Shown piece by piece: positions 21,200-31,682 of a DNA stretch of 64,000 nucleotides. The first letter of the stretch is position 1; each line of letters starts with the position of its first letter. The stretch lies in contig JAJOZX010001860.1 in the NCBI GenBank assembly GCA_023014485.1, forward strand, positions 248,001-312,000. The letters run 5' to 3'. The position numbers and the translations under genes were made by a program. The notes under the pieces were generated by a model, which was not told the origin of the DNA, searched no databases, and was given only the letters and a program-made list of their open reading frames with translations. The DNA is from Bathynomus jamesi (lineage: Eukaryota > Arthropoda > Malacostraca > Isopoda > Cirolanidae).

Positions 21200-21503
21200 A
21201 TTTTTAAATTGATAATTATTTAGTTTTGTAAAAATTGGTTGTTGCCCATGTACAGGCAGTTTTTACATAGTGGAGCCGCCTCGATGGGCCGACGTGGCCC
21301 CTAGTGTGCCCACTATAAAAATTTATTATGTTCTTATGTTCCTTGTGGTTCGGAACCCACGTAAAATTGTAGGTCCCCTCCGCCACCACGGAGGACATGC
21401 ACAGTACACAATTACGAACACAGTTAGGTAGACCAGCCATGAGTGGATCCTAGGGTCTTTGTTGGTCTGAAACATTATAACATTACAACATTATATAACA
21501 GGT
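21200..21503 (+). mobile_element. CR1 3' untranslated region and octamer tail
   Basis: The block GAGTGGATCCTAGGGTCTTTG matches the 3' end of the CR1 copies at 55650 and 56950. It is followed by repeats of an AACATTAT-like octamer. Short 3' octamer repeats are typical of CR1. Coding sequence upstream is not preserved. Confidence 0.65.
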
Positions 21504-21626
21504 GTGATGCCTTGAAGTAGTCCCGCGCTGTGACGTCATCTTAGTCGTGCTTGTGTGACATCATCTTGGTCGTGTTTGTGTTGATGGAACATCGCTAAAG
21601 TATTTCAAAATGTCTCTGCCACTACA
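21504..21626 (+). repeat. Family D repeat, copy 2
   Basis: This matches 10787-10905, but follows a CR1 tail instead of family C, so D is an independent unit. Confidence 0.75.
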
Positions 21627-21688
21627 TATTTAATCAAAGAAGTTTGCGAAATCTCGAATTATATCATCGAAACTCGAAACTCAGTTGA

Positions 21689-21759
21689 TTAGGGGGGCCA
21701 CCTCAATCATGGGAGCCTGAGGCTTCAGCCTCAATAGCCTCAGTGATAATCCGCCACTG
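21689..21759 (-). other. Orphan hAT-like terminus
   Basis: On the minus strand it begins CAGTGGCGGATTATCACTG and continues with a G-rich GCCT-containing segment, like the end at 7083. No partner was found. It abuts a TA microsatellite. Confidence 0.5.
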
Positions 21760-21767
21760 TATATATA

Positions 21768-21809
<42 letters not shown>
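21760..21809. repeat. (TA)n microsatellite
   Basis: A TA run separates the hAT-like end from the 451-bp tandem array. Confidence 0.9.
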
Positions 21810-21812
<3 letters not shown>

Positions 21813-22853
21813 AAACACAGACCGTGCATGGAACAAGGAACTCTTCTGGGAAAATTAAATCCACTATAGTCCGAATAAGTAATGGTAAATGACAAATACC
21901 ATAGTTTTTCTTTTTCATGATGGAAGCCCGACGTGGGCAACGGGTCTCTCGCAAAGAGGTCCCATAAATATAGCTTCCCTCACCAGCTATCTGCAAAGCA
22001 GACAGGATCCAGCTTTGGGACATGGATCTAGGGTTTAAAGCAACCTAGCCCTGCTACATTTAGAACCTCAATATAAGCAAAAGACTCGTTGCATTCACGT
22101 CGGATTGAATACATCAAAGAAAAAGGGGTAACTATTGTATTTTTAGCCAAAAAAAACAAAACTTAAACCTCAACCGGGACATTGAGCGTCCACTTTTCAA
22201 GGCACATAACACGTCCGTTTAATATACACAACTCAGAATGGTCCCCTGAGAAACTTATATGTTAAACACAGACCGTGCATGGAACAAGGAACTCTTCTGG
22301 GAAAATTAAATCCACTATAGTCCGAATAAGTAATGGTAAATGACAAATACCATAGTTTTTCTTTTTCATGATGCAAGCCCGACGTGGGCAACGGGTCTCT
22401 CGCAAAGAGGTCCCATAAATATAGCTTTCCCTCACCAGCTATCTGCAAAGCAGACAGGATCCAGCTTTGGGACATGGATCTAGGGTTTAAAGCAGCCTAG
22501 CCCTGCTACATTTAGAACCTCAATATAAGCAAAAGACTCGTTGCATTCACGTCGGATTGAATACATCAAAGAAAAAGGGGTAACTATTGTATTTTTGGTA
22601 ATTTTTTACTATCAGTCCGGTCTCTTCAATTCCCATAATTTATAGATCAAGGGATTCGTTATTACACCAGGAATGCGATTTGGATAGTCTCAAGTGAGGG
22701 AACTGGCCCAAAACTAAGTTAGGACACGAAGTTTGTTTTGGGGTATTAAGTGTGAAAAAATACCCAAAAATGCGGGTAATTCCTTCAGTAGAGACTATCT
22801 AGGGCGCATTCGCGATGTAAAAACGAATCCATTGATATATAAATTATGGAAAT

Positions 22854-23562
22854 TGTGAAAAATGCTCTGTATGAATTGGTCCACAATTAACCCACCCCTT
22901 ATATCTCCAGTCTAACTATAGAGTAGATTAAGTCTAGCCTTGTAGGGGTCAGCCTAGAGATTCCGGAAATGGTCCAGAGCGGGCAGATAAATTAAGGTCC
23001 ACAGTAGGATTCCTCACCAAATTAGGTTAGGGCAATCTACCTTCACCTTTGTTAAGCTATGAGTTGATATTAGGTCTTAGGCCACAATGTAGGCCTAATT
23101 TGTCTGACCGAGCTTAATTTAATGAGTTTACTTTAGACTGGGTTAAAACACAATTAGTCACTTACTGCTAGTTATTAGAGAGTCCCTTTTCCTGTTTTGT
23201 TTAATTGTTAAGAGCGTACTTGCTGGTGGGGATCTTTTTTCGTTGCCTGTTCTTCTCCCTCCTCTCGTTCCCTCTTGTCGCCCCGTTCCTCGTTTTCGTT
23301 CTCCTTTTTTCGGGGCTTTTTCCACGCGTCGTCTTGGTTTTTTTTCGGTTGGTTGATCGGTAATGTATATCTATTACCGAGCACGCTCTTGTCACACAGT
23401 ATGTAAATACTAGTGTGGAGAATAACTCTGGTGAGCAACGAATTGGTTTCATTCACCCAGTTATTGACATAAAAGGAATTTAATAATTGTTAGATTAACT
23501 ACCTACCTACACAGTGAACCATTTTCGTTACCTCCCAACTACCCACACATCAGTTTTCCATA
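22854..23562 (+). repeat. Family A LTR-like repeat, copy 2, TSD GAAAT
   Basis: It runs from TGTGAAAAATGCTCTG to CAGTTTTCCATA, flanked by GAAAT at 22849-22853 and 23563-23567. It holds a TATA-like element (AGTATGTAAATACTAG here) and a pyrimidine-rich stretch. The 4-5-bp duplications and TG start fit a solo LTR, but the end is ATA instead of CA. Confidence 0.78.
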
Positions 23563-23567
23563 GAAAT

Positions 23568-24183
23568 TGTAGAAACAGCCAACATGAGTGACCTAAAAGG
23601 TGTGTGTATATATATATATATAGTAAAACGAACACTGTATATATTATATATACCGTAAAACTATACTAACCTACCTAACCTAATTTTAGGTACTACTCTT
23701 ACCTATAGCAACGAAATGCTTTTCTGTTTTTATCGAACACACACTTATTACCACAAACAATACCTTCTTTGTTTTTCTTAGGGCAAATAAATTATTTTAG
23801 CAATACACCGTGTTCTACATAAAAATTAAATGCAGCCTCTTCATCATCAAAAAATTTGCATGAAGTTAAACACAGTGAATAATTACAACCATTGTAAACC
23901 GACGCCATCATGACACTAAAATCTTATGAGTTCAGGTCAAACCCCGCAATTTTGTTAGCGGTACCTTCCTAACCTTTGTGGGATCAGCCATTTTATCACT
24001 CCCAAAAACATGATCCGCGATTTTATCGCTCAAAAAAATAATTTCTTAACATTAATTTTATAGCTTTAATCGGCATTTGCCTTCATATTGTACTTAATAA
24101 AAGTTGTTTAAAAAAATGTAAAGAGTCTTATGGTAAACTTTATTTTCACTTTCCAGAGACCGGACTAATAGTAAAAAAATACC
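23568..24183. other. Right part of the 8-bp-TSD element; no gene
   Basis: Non-coding sequence with a short TA tract near 23610. It belongs to the element whose right end is at 24183. Confidence 0.6.
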
Positions 24184-24329
24184 GTATTTTTAGGCAAAAA
24201 AAACAAAACTTAAACCTCAACCGGGAAATTGAGCGTCCACTTTTCAAGGCACATAACACGTCCGTTTAATATACACAAATTCAGAATGGTCCCCTGAGAA
24301 ACTTATATGTTAAACAGAGACCGTGCATG

Positions 24330-25044
24330 CAGTGTTGCCAGATCTACAGATATATCTGTAGATCTACAGATTTTATGAAGCAATTCAGATTTTCAGATTT
24401 TTTCAATAATTTATGCATAATCTACAGATTTTTAATCCAGCAAGCAATCATTATTATTTACTTCCAAAATTTACAACAAGGAAATATTAGGCCTACAGTC
24501 TCAATCAATAGGACACAAATGTTCTCGGTATTCAGTTTCAGAAGTCGAGTCGACTCGCTTCTGACTACGATATACATGCCCGATTAAATCATTTAATCGG
24601 CGCTGATTGGTTGATATTCCCTCTACGTCATGGTAGCATGGAATGTTTTTGTTTTTGTTGAAAAAAATGATATTTATCTGTTTAAATCTAAAAAGGATTT
24701 TTTTTGGTTTCATTTATGTGTATGAATTAAAGAAGTATTCCGGTGTTCTTATAGTTATTACAGCAATAACCAAAAGGTATTTCCTTTGTCACAAAGTAAC
24801 GGAATTCAATTTGTTTACTTTCATTTACTTTACTTTTTTTTATGTTAAAGTGCCATATTTATATAAGTTTATAAAAATAAAGAAAATATTATACAAGATT
24901 TTATCATTGATAATACCTTAAGACAGTAAATTAAATAAAAATATGTCAAAATTATTATTTAGATAAATATTATAAATCTACAGATTTCTACAGATTTTTT
25001 AATCAGATTTATCAGATTTTTAAAAATTCCATCTGGCAACACTG
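24330..25044. mobile_element. hAT-type MITE, 715 bp, 8-bp TSD CGTGCATG
   Basis: The ends CAGTGTTGCCAGAT are perfect inverted repeats, flanked by CGTGCATG at 24322-24329 and 25045-25052. Subterminal regions carry many copies of CTACAGAT and CAGATTTT, resembling transposase-binding arrays of hAT elements. No transposase is encoded. The intact family B monomers show the empty site. Confidence 0.94.
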
Positions 25045-25947
25045 CGTGCATGGAACAAGGAACTCTTCTGGGAAAATTAAATCCACTATAGTCCGAATAA
25101 GTAATGGTAAATGACAAATACCATAGTTTTTCTTTTTCATGATGCAAGCCCGACGTGGGCAACGGGTCTCTCGCAAAGAGGTCCCATAAATATAGCTTCC
25201 CTCACCAGCTATCTGCAAAGCAGACAGGATCCAGCTTTGGGACATGGATCTAGGGTTTAAAGCAGCCTAGCCCTGCTACATTTAGAACCTCAATATAAGC
25301 AAAAGACTCGTTGCATTCACGTCGGATTGAATACATCAAAGAAAAAGGGGTAACTATTGTATTTTTAGCCAAAAAAAAACCAAAACTTAAACCTCAACCG
25401 GGACATTGTCATTTACCATTACTTATTCGGACTATAGTGGATTTAATTTTCCCAGAAGAGTTCCTTGTTCCATGCACGGTCTGTGTTTAACATATAAGTT
25501 TCTCAGGGGACCATTCTGAGTTTGTGTATATTAAACGGACGTGTTATGTGCCTTGAAAAGTGGACGCTCAATGTCCCGGTTGAGGTTTAAGTTTTGGTTT
25601 TTTTGGCTAAAAATACAATAGTTACCCCTTTTTCTTTGATGTATTCAATCCGACGTGAATGCAACGAGTCTTTTGCTTATATTGAGGTTCTAAATGTAGC
25701 AGGGCTAGGCTGCTTTAAACCCTAGATCCATGTCCCAAAGCTGGATCCTGTCTGCTTTGCAGATAGCTGGTGAGGGAAGCTATATTTATGGGACCTCTTT
25801 GCGAGAGACCCGTTGCCCACGTCGGGCTTGCATCATGAAAAAGAAAAACTATGGTATTTGTCATTTACCATTACTTATTCGGACTATAGTGGATTTAATT
25901 TTCACAGAAGAGTTCCTTGTTCCATGCACTGTCTGTGTTTAACATAT

Positions 25948-26729
25948 TGTGAAAAATGCTCTGTATGAATTGGTCCACAATTAACCCACCCCTTATATCT
26001 CCAGTCTAACTATAGAGTAGATTAAGTCTAGCCCTGTAGGGGTCAGCCTAGAGATTTCGGAAATGGTCCAGAGCGGGCAGATAAATTGAGGTCCACAGTA
26101 GGATTCCTCACCAAACTAGGTTAGGGCAATCTACCTTCACCTTTGTTAAGCTATGAGTTGATGCTGGGTTTTAGGCCACAATGTAGGCCTAAGTTGTCTG
26201 ACCCAGCTTAATTTAATGAGTCTACGTAAACCTGGGTTAAAAACACAATTAGTCACTTACTGCTAGTTATTAGAGAGTCCCTTATCCCGTCTTGTTTAAT
26301 TGTTAAGAGCGTACTTGCTGGTGGGGATCTTTCTTCGGTGTCTGTTCTCGTCCCTTCTCCAGTTCCGTCCTCTCGCCCCGTTCCTCGTTTTCGTTCTCCT
26401 TTGTTCTTGTCCCTTCCCCAGTTCCGTCCTCCCGCCCCGTTCCTCGTTTTCGTTCTCCTCTGTTCTCCTTTTCGCGGGGCTTTTTCCACCAGCGTCGTCT
26501 TGGTTTTTTCCTCGGTTGGTTGATCGGTAATGTATATCTATTACCGAGCACGCTCTTGTCACACAGTATATAAATACTAGTGTGGAGAATAACTCTGGTG
26601 AGCAACCAATTGGTTTCATCCACCCAGTTATTGGCATAAAAGGAATTTAATAATTGTTAGATTAACTACCTACCTACTCAGTGAACCATTTTCGTTACCT
26701 CCCAACTACCCACTCATCAGTTTTCCATA
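25948..26729 (+). repeat. Family A LTR-like repeat, copy 3, TSD ATAT
   Basis: The copy lies inside a family B monomer and is flanked by ATAT (25944-25947; 26730-26733); the uninterrupted B unit near 25490 reads AACATATAAG. It contains a TATA-like AGTATATAAATACTAG and a 65-bp pyrimidine-rich segment duplicated in tandem (26345-26470). Confidence 0.82.
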
Positions 26730-26783
26730 ATATAAGTTTCTCAGGGGACCATTCTGAGTTTGTATATATATATATATATATAG

Positions 26784-27076
26784 CCCCGCAAGGGGGTTCT
26801 AAGCTCGTGCTCTTGAGTGCTCTTTGTGCTCGTTTGTACGTGCTTGTTCCTGGAGGTTTCACGTGCGCCCTCCCGGCCCTAGCACCCAAGGATGATGGGG
26901 CTCGACCCTGCAGTCCTTGTCATCCTTGGTCTTTTTCCACTTCGACTGTCCCCTCCACCCTTTCTTTTTCCTCTGTCTTTCCTCTCACTTTTTCTTTGTT
27001 TTTCCGCTGAGATATGCCCTTTAAATAGAGGCGAATCGGTTCTTCCTGAACTAAAAAAAAAAAAAAAAAAAAAAAT
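26784..27076 (+). other. Possible retroposed sequence ending in poly(A)
   Basis: A GC-richer ~270-bp stretch starts AGCCCCGCAAGGGGG after a TA run and ends with about 23 A residues at 27054-27076. No coding motif or AATAAA signal is clear, and no target duplication was found. A SINE-like or processed RNA copy is possible. Confidence 0.35.
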
Positions 27077-27136
27077 ATATATTATATATAGAGAGAGAGA
27101 GAGAGAGATTAGGCAATAATGATAGTTGGTCATATG

Positions 27137-27168
<32 letters not shown>

Positions 27169-28084
27169 TTTATTTTTTATTTTTTCATCAATTACTACCG
27201 TTAGCCAAACACCATATTTTTGGGTTATACCAGGTCTGTGTCTATCATGCTTTCAACAAGACGACCACACTCATGGGCCTCGCCGGGCACAGGATTATGG
27301 TCCCACCTCTACCCGTGCAGTCGTCTATCCTGAGTGCTGAGGTTTTACTAAGCCAAAAATGCCCAATCCTAATTTCATTTGTGGCAAACTAGCCATAAAC
27401 TGTTGGAAGCGAGAATAGCGTACAGTGACGAGGCCGCTGCATGTAATGTATTTGATTCAAGGCAGTTTTCCTCATATAAGAGAACTTAATTTTTATGGTT
27501 GGTGGCGTTTCCACCTGTCTCGGTGTCCTGAGGCTGTCCTCACTTGCATGAAGACTACAATGTCTAATGCGCTTGTGAGGAGCCATTCTCCTTTTTTTTA
27601 TTTAACAGCCATATCTATGTTTTATTTATTTTTTTTGTGATAAAAGCGAGTAATAGCTAAAGCAGCCTATGCTCAATTTGTACTTTTACAGACTGGCTTC
27701 ATTTCCAACCTTTTGATACTGATGATCCTGGGATTGGGTGAGCTTTTGAATAAGTCTAGGTCAGATTTTTAAAGAATAATATCTTTATAATATGAAATTT
27801 TCCACAAACGTTTTTTTCAATAGTTTATATGCAGAAATCAAATTTTTGCCCAATTGTACAAGCTACATTACCTTTGGAAAACATAAAGCCACCTGTGAAA
27901 ACATAAAGCCACCTGTGATATAAGGTTATCTATGTCATAAGCTACATTTTATAATAAAACTGCAAAATGTCAATCTCAAGTCAGCTAACTAATATAAAAC
28001 TATTTATAGAGCCACCAAAGCAGCTCACATAAGCTAACCTAAAAATATTGGTATGTACTATTTACACAATTTATAAATTTTTTA
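27077..28084. other. Microsatellites and uncharacterised DNA
   Basis: TA and GA tracts lie at 27077-27108 and 27139-27164. No gene was recognised. Near 27880-28080 the sequence contains AACATAAAGCCACCTGTG duplicated, similar to untranslated DNA at 32770, probably the 3' region of the minus-strand CR1 fragment that follows. Confidence 0.45.
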
Positions 28085-28230
28085 ATTTGTGAAAGCATCC
28101 AACTTTTTCTTTAAATTAACTAAGGAGCTACTATTTACCACATCATATGGCAAATCATTCCAAAAATCTACTGTACTGGTCAATGACAAAAGAGTATTTT
28201 TGTAGATCCAGTTGGTAATTATTGAATGTT
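28085..28230 (-). pseudogene. CR1 ORF2 C-terminal fragment
   Basis: The minus strand encodes FWNDLPYDVVNSSSLVNLKK then LDAFTN and a stop, matching the C-terminus at 38040-38240. Upstream the frame is broken near 28165. Only the last ~60 residues remain. Confidence 0.8.
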
Positions 28231-28257
28231 TCACCAACACTGAAATTATTATCCAAA

Positions 28258-28450
28258 ATATATTTTTTTAATGTATTTTGGTGTGTGCTGTTCAAATATG
28301 ACCTTCATATCTTGCGCAAATGAACCAAAACAGAGTTATGAAACATTAAAGTCTTTATTTTCCTATGTTTTGGTTCATTTTCCCTAGAAATGAAGGTCAT
28401 ATATGAACCAAGCACACCAAAATACATTAAAAAAATGTATTTTCAAAATT
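28258..28450. repeat. Inverted repeat of ~75-bp arms
   Basis: AATGTATTTTGGTGTGTGCTG and GACCTTCATAT on the left pair with the reverse complement on the right around a ~45-bp loop. Related words recur near 32530. It could be a foldback MITE; no duplication was found. Confidence 0.65.
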
Positions 28451-28472
28451 AACAAAAACCAAATAGGCTAGA

Positions 28473-28477
<5 letters not shown>

Positions 28478-28532
<55 letters not shown>
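28478..28532. repeat. (TA)n microsatellite
   Basis: A pure TA tract of about 27 units. Confidence 0.95.
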
Positions 28533-28533
<1 letters not shown>

Positions 28534-28689
28534 TAACCTTAACCTATGTGTTCTCTGATTGCATATGCTAAATGTGGGGCTTCTCTCTCCCAGACCCCCC
28601 ATAATAATATATATGTACTAAACTTGTAAATTATTGAATGCCAAGGTCATTGTTGGGGAAACATTCACTCTGGTAATAACTGATCTAGT

Positions 28690-28833
28690 CTTAAGAGTTT
28701 GTAACTGAACAGGTAGATGATGGACATGATGTAAAGGTTAGTTATTTGGATTTTAGTAAGGCACAAATTTGACAAGGTTCCACATGTGAGACTATATAAA
28801 TTAAAAACTTATGGAATATTGGAGTCAGTTATG
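28690..28833 (+). pseudogene. CR1 reverse transcriptase, first part, interrupted at 28833
   Basis: Plus-strand coding reads VDDGHDVKVSYLDFSKA then, after a frame change, FDKVPHVRLYKLKTYGI, the first catalytic motif of CR1 reverse transcriptase. The frame continues 3.8 kb away at 32629 (WLEDREQRV and NGVPQ-SVLGLL). A large nested insertion separates the two halves. Confidence 0.8.
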
Positions 28834-29001
28834 GGTTAATATTTGTTTTAGCACATGACCTGGACTTTGAGATAACAATAGATTTTTTGGTGCTTTCTTG
28901 TTAATGGGAATACCCAACCACCCATCACCAAACTGTTTATGTATTTTTGCTCTCAGCATTTTCGTTTAAACTAACGAAAATATCACAACTTAACCAATCA
29001 T

Positions 29002-29130
29002 CAAGGGCATACAGTTGACCTAACTGGGCATTCAATTGACCAAACCAGGCATTGAACCTAATAGGTTAATATAACAAAAATGCCTAGTAAGGTTAATTGA
29101 ATGCTTGGTTAGGTCAACTGTACGCCTTTG
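29002..29130. mobile_element. Small foldback unit (~129 bp)
   Basis: Arms of ~40 bp (CAAGGGCATACAGTTGACC... and its inverse ending GTACGCCTTTG) enclose a short centre. It is absent from the opposite arm of the enclosing element, so it is a later insertion or expansion. A partial copy lies at 34925-34955. Confidence 0.65.
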
Positions 29131-29134
29131 ATAA

Positions 29135-31682
29135 CACTAGGCAACAAATTTCAACTTTTTTTTTGTTACAGACACGTGAACTACTGATTCCTACTAAAGC
29201 GCTGATGCTGATTTCAGATCTGATATCAAAATTTCTCTATCACGTCCAGATTTTGTGTAACCAAAAACCCCTATTTTTCATTTTTTTTCTCACCCGCTTC
29301 TATTACGAAAGCCGTCTAAGCTACTTTTCCGTGCCACGTTTTATGTTAAGCATACTTAAATAATTAGTGAACAGGGATGTCTTTCCTCCTTTATTCTGGC
29401 TTAAGACAGACAGCGGAATTCCGCTGGCGGAGTTACCACCCCTGCGCCCAACCATCCACCCAAAGCGCGTTAGTATTTTGTTGTTACTACTGAAAGGCAA
29501 ATTCCTGTTCTTAAGTGAAACTTTTGTGTGTGTCCTCTTCCTTTGTCGCTTGTAGGATGATGAGCTCTCCTTCTGCAGGAACCAACAATAATCTCCCATC
29601 ATATTTGGGTTGAAATTACCTTGGTATCTGTTTTCCATAACTGAGATCTGTTGGTGGAAGCGCTCACCATGCTCGTCACTTACAGCCCCAAGGTTGGCCT
29701 GGAAGAAGTCAAGATGAGAATGTAAAAAATGAATTTTCAAAGACATTCTGCATCCCATTATTTCATAAGATTTAAGCATGTTTTCTACGAGTTTACGGTG
29801 GTTTTCAGCTTTGTGGTTTCCAAGAAAATTTTTGACAACTTCAACGAAAGATGTCCATGCTCCTAGTTCATTCTCATTTAGGTTAGATGGAAATGATGAG
29901 TCGTGGATGACACTGCGGATCTGTGGTCCAGTGAAAACTCCAGCTTCTAGCTTAGCATCTGTCAATATTCCTTTGAATTTATCCTTTAAATATTGGAAAC
30001 CACTACCTTGATGATCCATACCCTTCACGAAATTTTTCATAAGGCCAAGTTTAATGTGAAGTGGTGGAAGATGTACTTTCTGAGGGTCAATAAGTGCTGG
30101 GTATTTCACATTGTATTTACCAACATGTTCAGTTCTAGATGGCCAATCATGTTTTTTGTAGTGGTTCTTGTCATCTCTGCTGTTCCATAGACACAAAAAG
30201 CACATATGCTTTGTGTAGCCCAACTGTAACCCAAGAAGTAATGATACAACTTTAAGGTCGCCACAAATATTCCATGTGTGGTCCTTTATTTGATGAGTCT
30301 TAGCAGCAGTTTCATCGATTCATAAGTCTCATTAAGGCCAGTGGCATGTGCTACAGGTATTGAAGGTTTTTCATTGCCGTTGTGCAGTAATACAGCTTTA
30401 AGGCTAGCTTTACTAGAGTCAATGAACAGTCTCCATTCTTTTGGATCATAGCGACAGCCAATCCCTTGCATCAGACCACTGATATCGTGGCAGAAACAAA
30501 TGTTTTCTTCCTGTAAGTAAAATGATGAAAACTGCAAATGGCGATGGCGGAAATGGGAAACTTTGGTGTTGGTTGGAGAAGATTAAATTCTTGAAGTCTT
30601 GAACCAAGCAACTCTGCCTTTTCTTTTGGTAATTCCAAATCGCGCACTAAGTCATTTAACTCCGCTTGACTTAACAAATGTGGGGAAATATTTGCATCTG
30701 GAACATATATGCCATCTTTCCCTGTTTCTATATCACTAGCAGAATCTTCAGATGAACTGCTGTCTGTTATCGTTGCTGGTGGAACTGGTGGTGGATTTGT
30801 TTCATCATGTGGTACTGGTTTCATTGCTGATTCGCAGTTTGGGTACGTGATCTTTGATTTGTTTTTCTTTGTGAAACCAGCAATCTTTGTCAAACAAAAA
30901 TAACAATCATTGAAGTGATTTTTCGGCTCACGCCAAACCATGGGACTGAGAACGGCATAGCTTTTCTTTTACCATTCATCCAAGCTATTAACATTGCATT
31001 GCACTGTGCACAGCAAATATGTGGTGCCCAGTCCCTCTGTTGGTCTCCTAACTTAGTCAAAATAACACTTGTAGGCAAGTTTAATCTTTGTTGTTATGTT
31101 TCTATGTTGTGGCTTAGGTGTATATTGTCCACAGACAAAGCAGAAGTTCTCTGGGTGATTTACACAAGCATGTCTATTTGATGCCATTTTGAATTACCAT
31201 ACAATATCTGAAAAAACGTAGAAAGTAATTATTACGATGTGCAAAATAAAAAGAAATACACACCGTAGTACAAAACAAATGCTATAAAAACACACAAGTC
31301 ACCACAACCTGTCACTTGCTCATCAGCAGAGAGCTTCAACAACCGTTCTGCTTGACTGACCGTTGGGCCGTTGCCCGTTACTATGCTCTTGACTCAGTGT
31401 TGCCAACTCGGGATAAATTTTATTTATCAAAATTGTTCGAATTTGTATATAGTTGGCAAAAAAAATTGCTTTAACCTTGAAAAGCAAGTTTCATATTACT
31501 GGCATTAAGCCGATTAAAACCAAAATCTGGACGTGGTAGAAAATTTTACTAAAAGTGATTTGCATTTTACACAAAATCTAGACGTGATAGAAAAAATCTA
31601 ATTATAGATTTGAAATCAGCATACCGAAATTAGCTAGGAGCACCTATTTGGTCTTCTGTAACAAAATCTTTGTTGCCTAGTG
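29135..31682 (-). mobile_element. CACTR-ended (CMC/Chapaev-like) transposon, TAA duplication
   Basis: The ends CACTAGGCAACAAA are perfect inverted repeats flanked by TAA (29132-29134; 31683-31685). Subterminal inverted repeats carry CTGATTTCA-ATCT and CTATCACGTC-AGATTTTG. The transposase is on the minus strand. Together with 16394-18022 this gives two members of one family in the window. Confidence 0.83.
29321..31187 (-). pseudogene. Near-complete transposase of the CACTR-ended element
   Basis: From an ATG at 31187 (MASNRHACVNHPENFCFVCG) the protein has three CxxC pairs (CFVC, CCAQC, CYFC) and GKRKAMPFSVPMVWREPKNH, then an acidic linker, then HDISGLMQGIG, WRLFIDSSKASLKAVLLHNG, ICGDLKVVSLLLGLQLGYTK, CFLCLWNSRDDKNHY, PPLHIKLGLMKNFVK, a helical segment, CRMSLKIHFLHSHLDFF and VSDEHGERFHQQI. 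At least four frame changes (about 31065, 30960, 30540, 30275) break it. The Asp-Asp-Glu reading (FIDSS, CGDLK, GERFH) is my inference from conserved acids. Confidence 0.8.

Larger units (their letters stand above)
22597..24183. mobile_element. Non-autonomous TIR element with 8-bp TSD GTATTTTT
   Basis: The ends GGTAATTTTTTACTATCAGT and (inverted) GGTATTTTTTTACTATTAGT continue into CCGGTCTCT on both sides, giving ~30-bp TIRs with two mismatches. GTATTTTT flanks both sides (22589-22596; 24184-24191), and intact family B units show the empty site. A family A copy (22854-23562) is nested inside; without it the element is ~0.87 kb. No transposase. An 8-bp duplication with GGTA ends does not let me choose a superfamily. 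Confidence 0.88.
21810..26783. repeat. Array of ~451-bp family B tandem repeats, with an inversion at 25408/25409
   Basis: Monomers begin at GTTAAACACAGACCG on the minus-type side: 21810-22260, 22261-24308 (interrupted), 24309-25408 (interrupted). At 25408/25409 orientation flips and a partial unit, a full unit (about 25491-25943) and a final partial unit follow. Neighbouring monomers are nearly identical. A ~70-codon frame starting MSQSWILSALQIAGEG is shared by the copies, but that follows from their similarity alone. Three kinds of mobile element have inserted in the array. Confidence 0.85.

Noticed and set aside
23201..23456. Lysine/arginine-rich protein shared by family A copies
   Set aside because: It is the antisense of a pyrimidine-rich tract in the repeat, with frame and length differing among copies.
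21810..25943. Conserved 70-codon gene starting MSQSWILSALQIAG
   Set aside because: The frame is shared only because the 451-bp units are nearly identical DNA; there is no independent coding signal.
26300..26530. Membrane-like protein rich in F, L, P and S
   Set aside because: It is a translation of a duplicated pyrimidine-rich segment inside family A.
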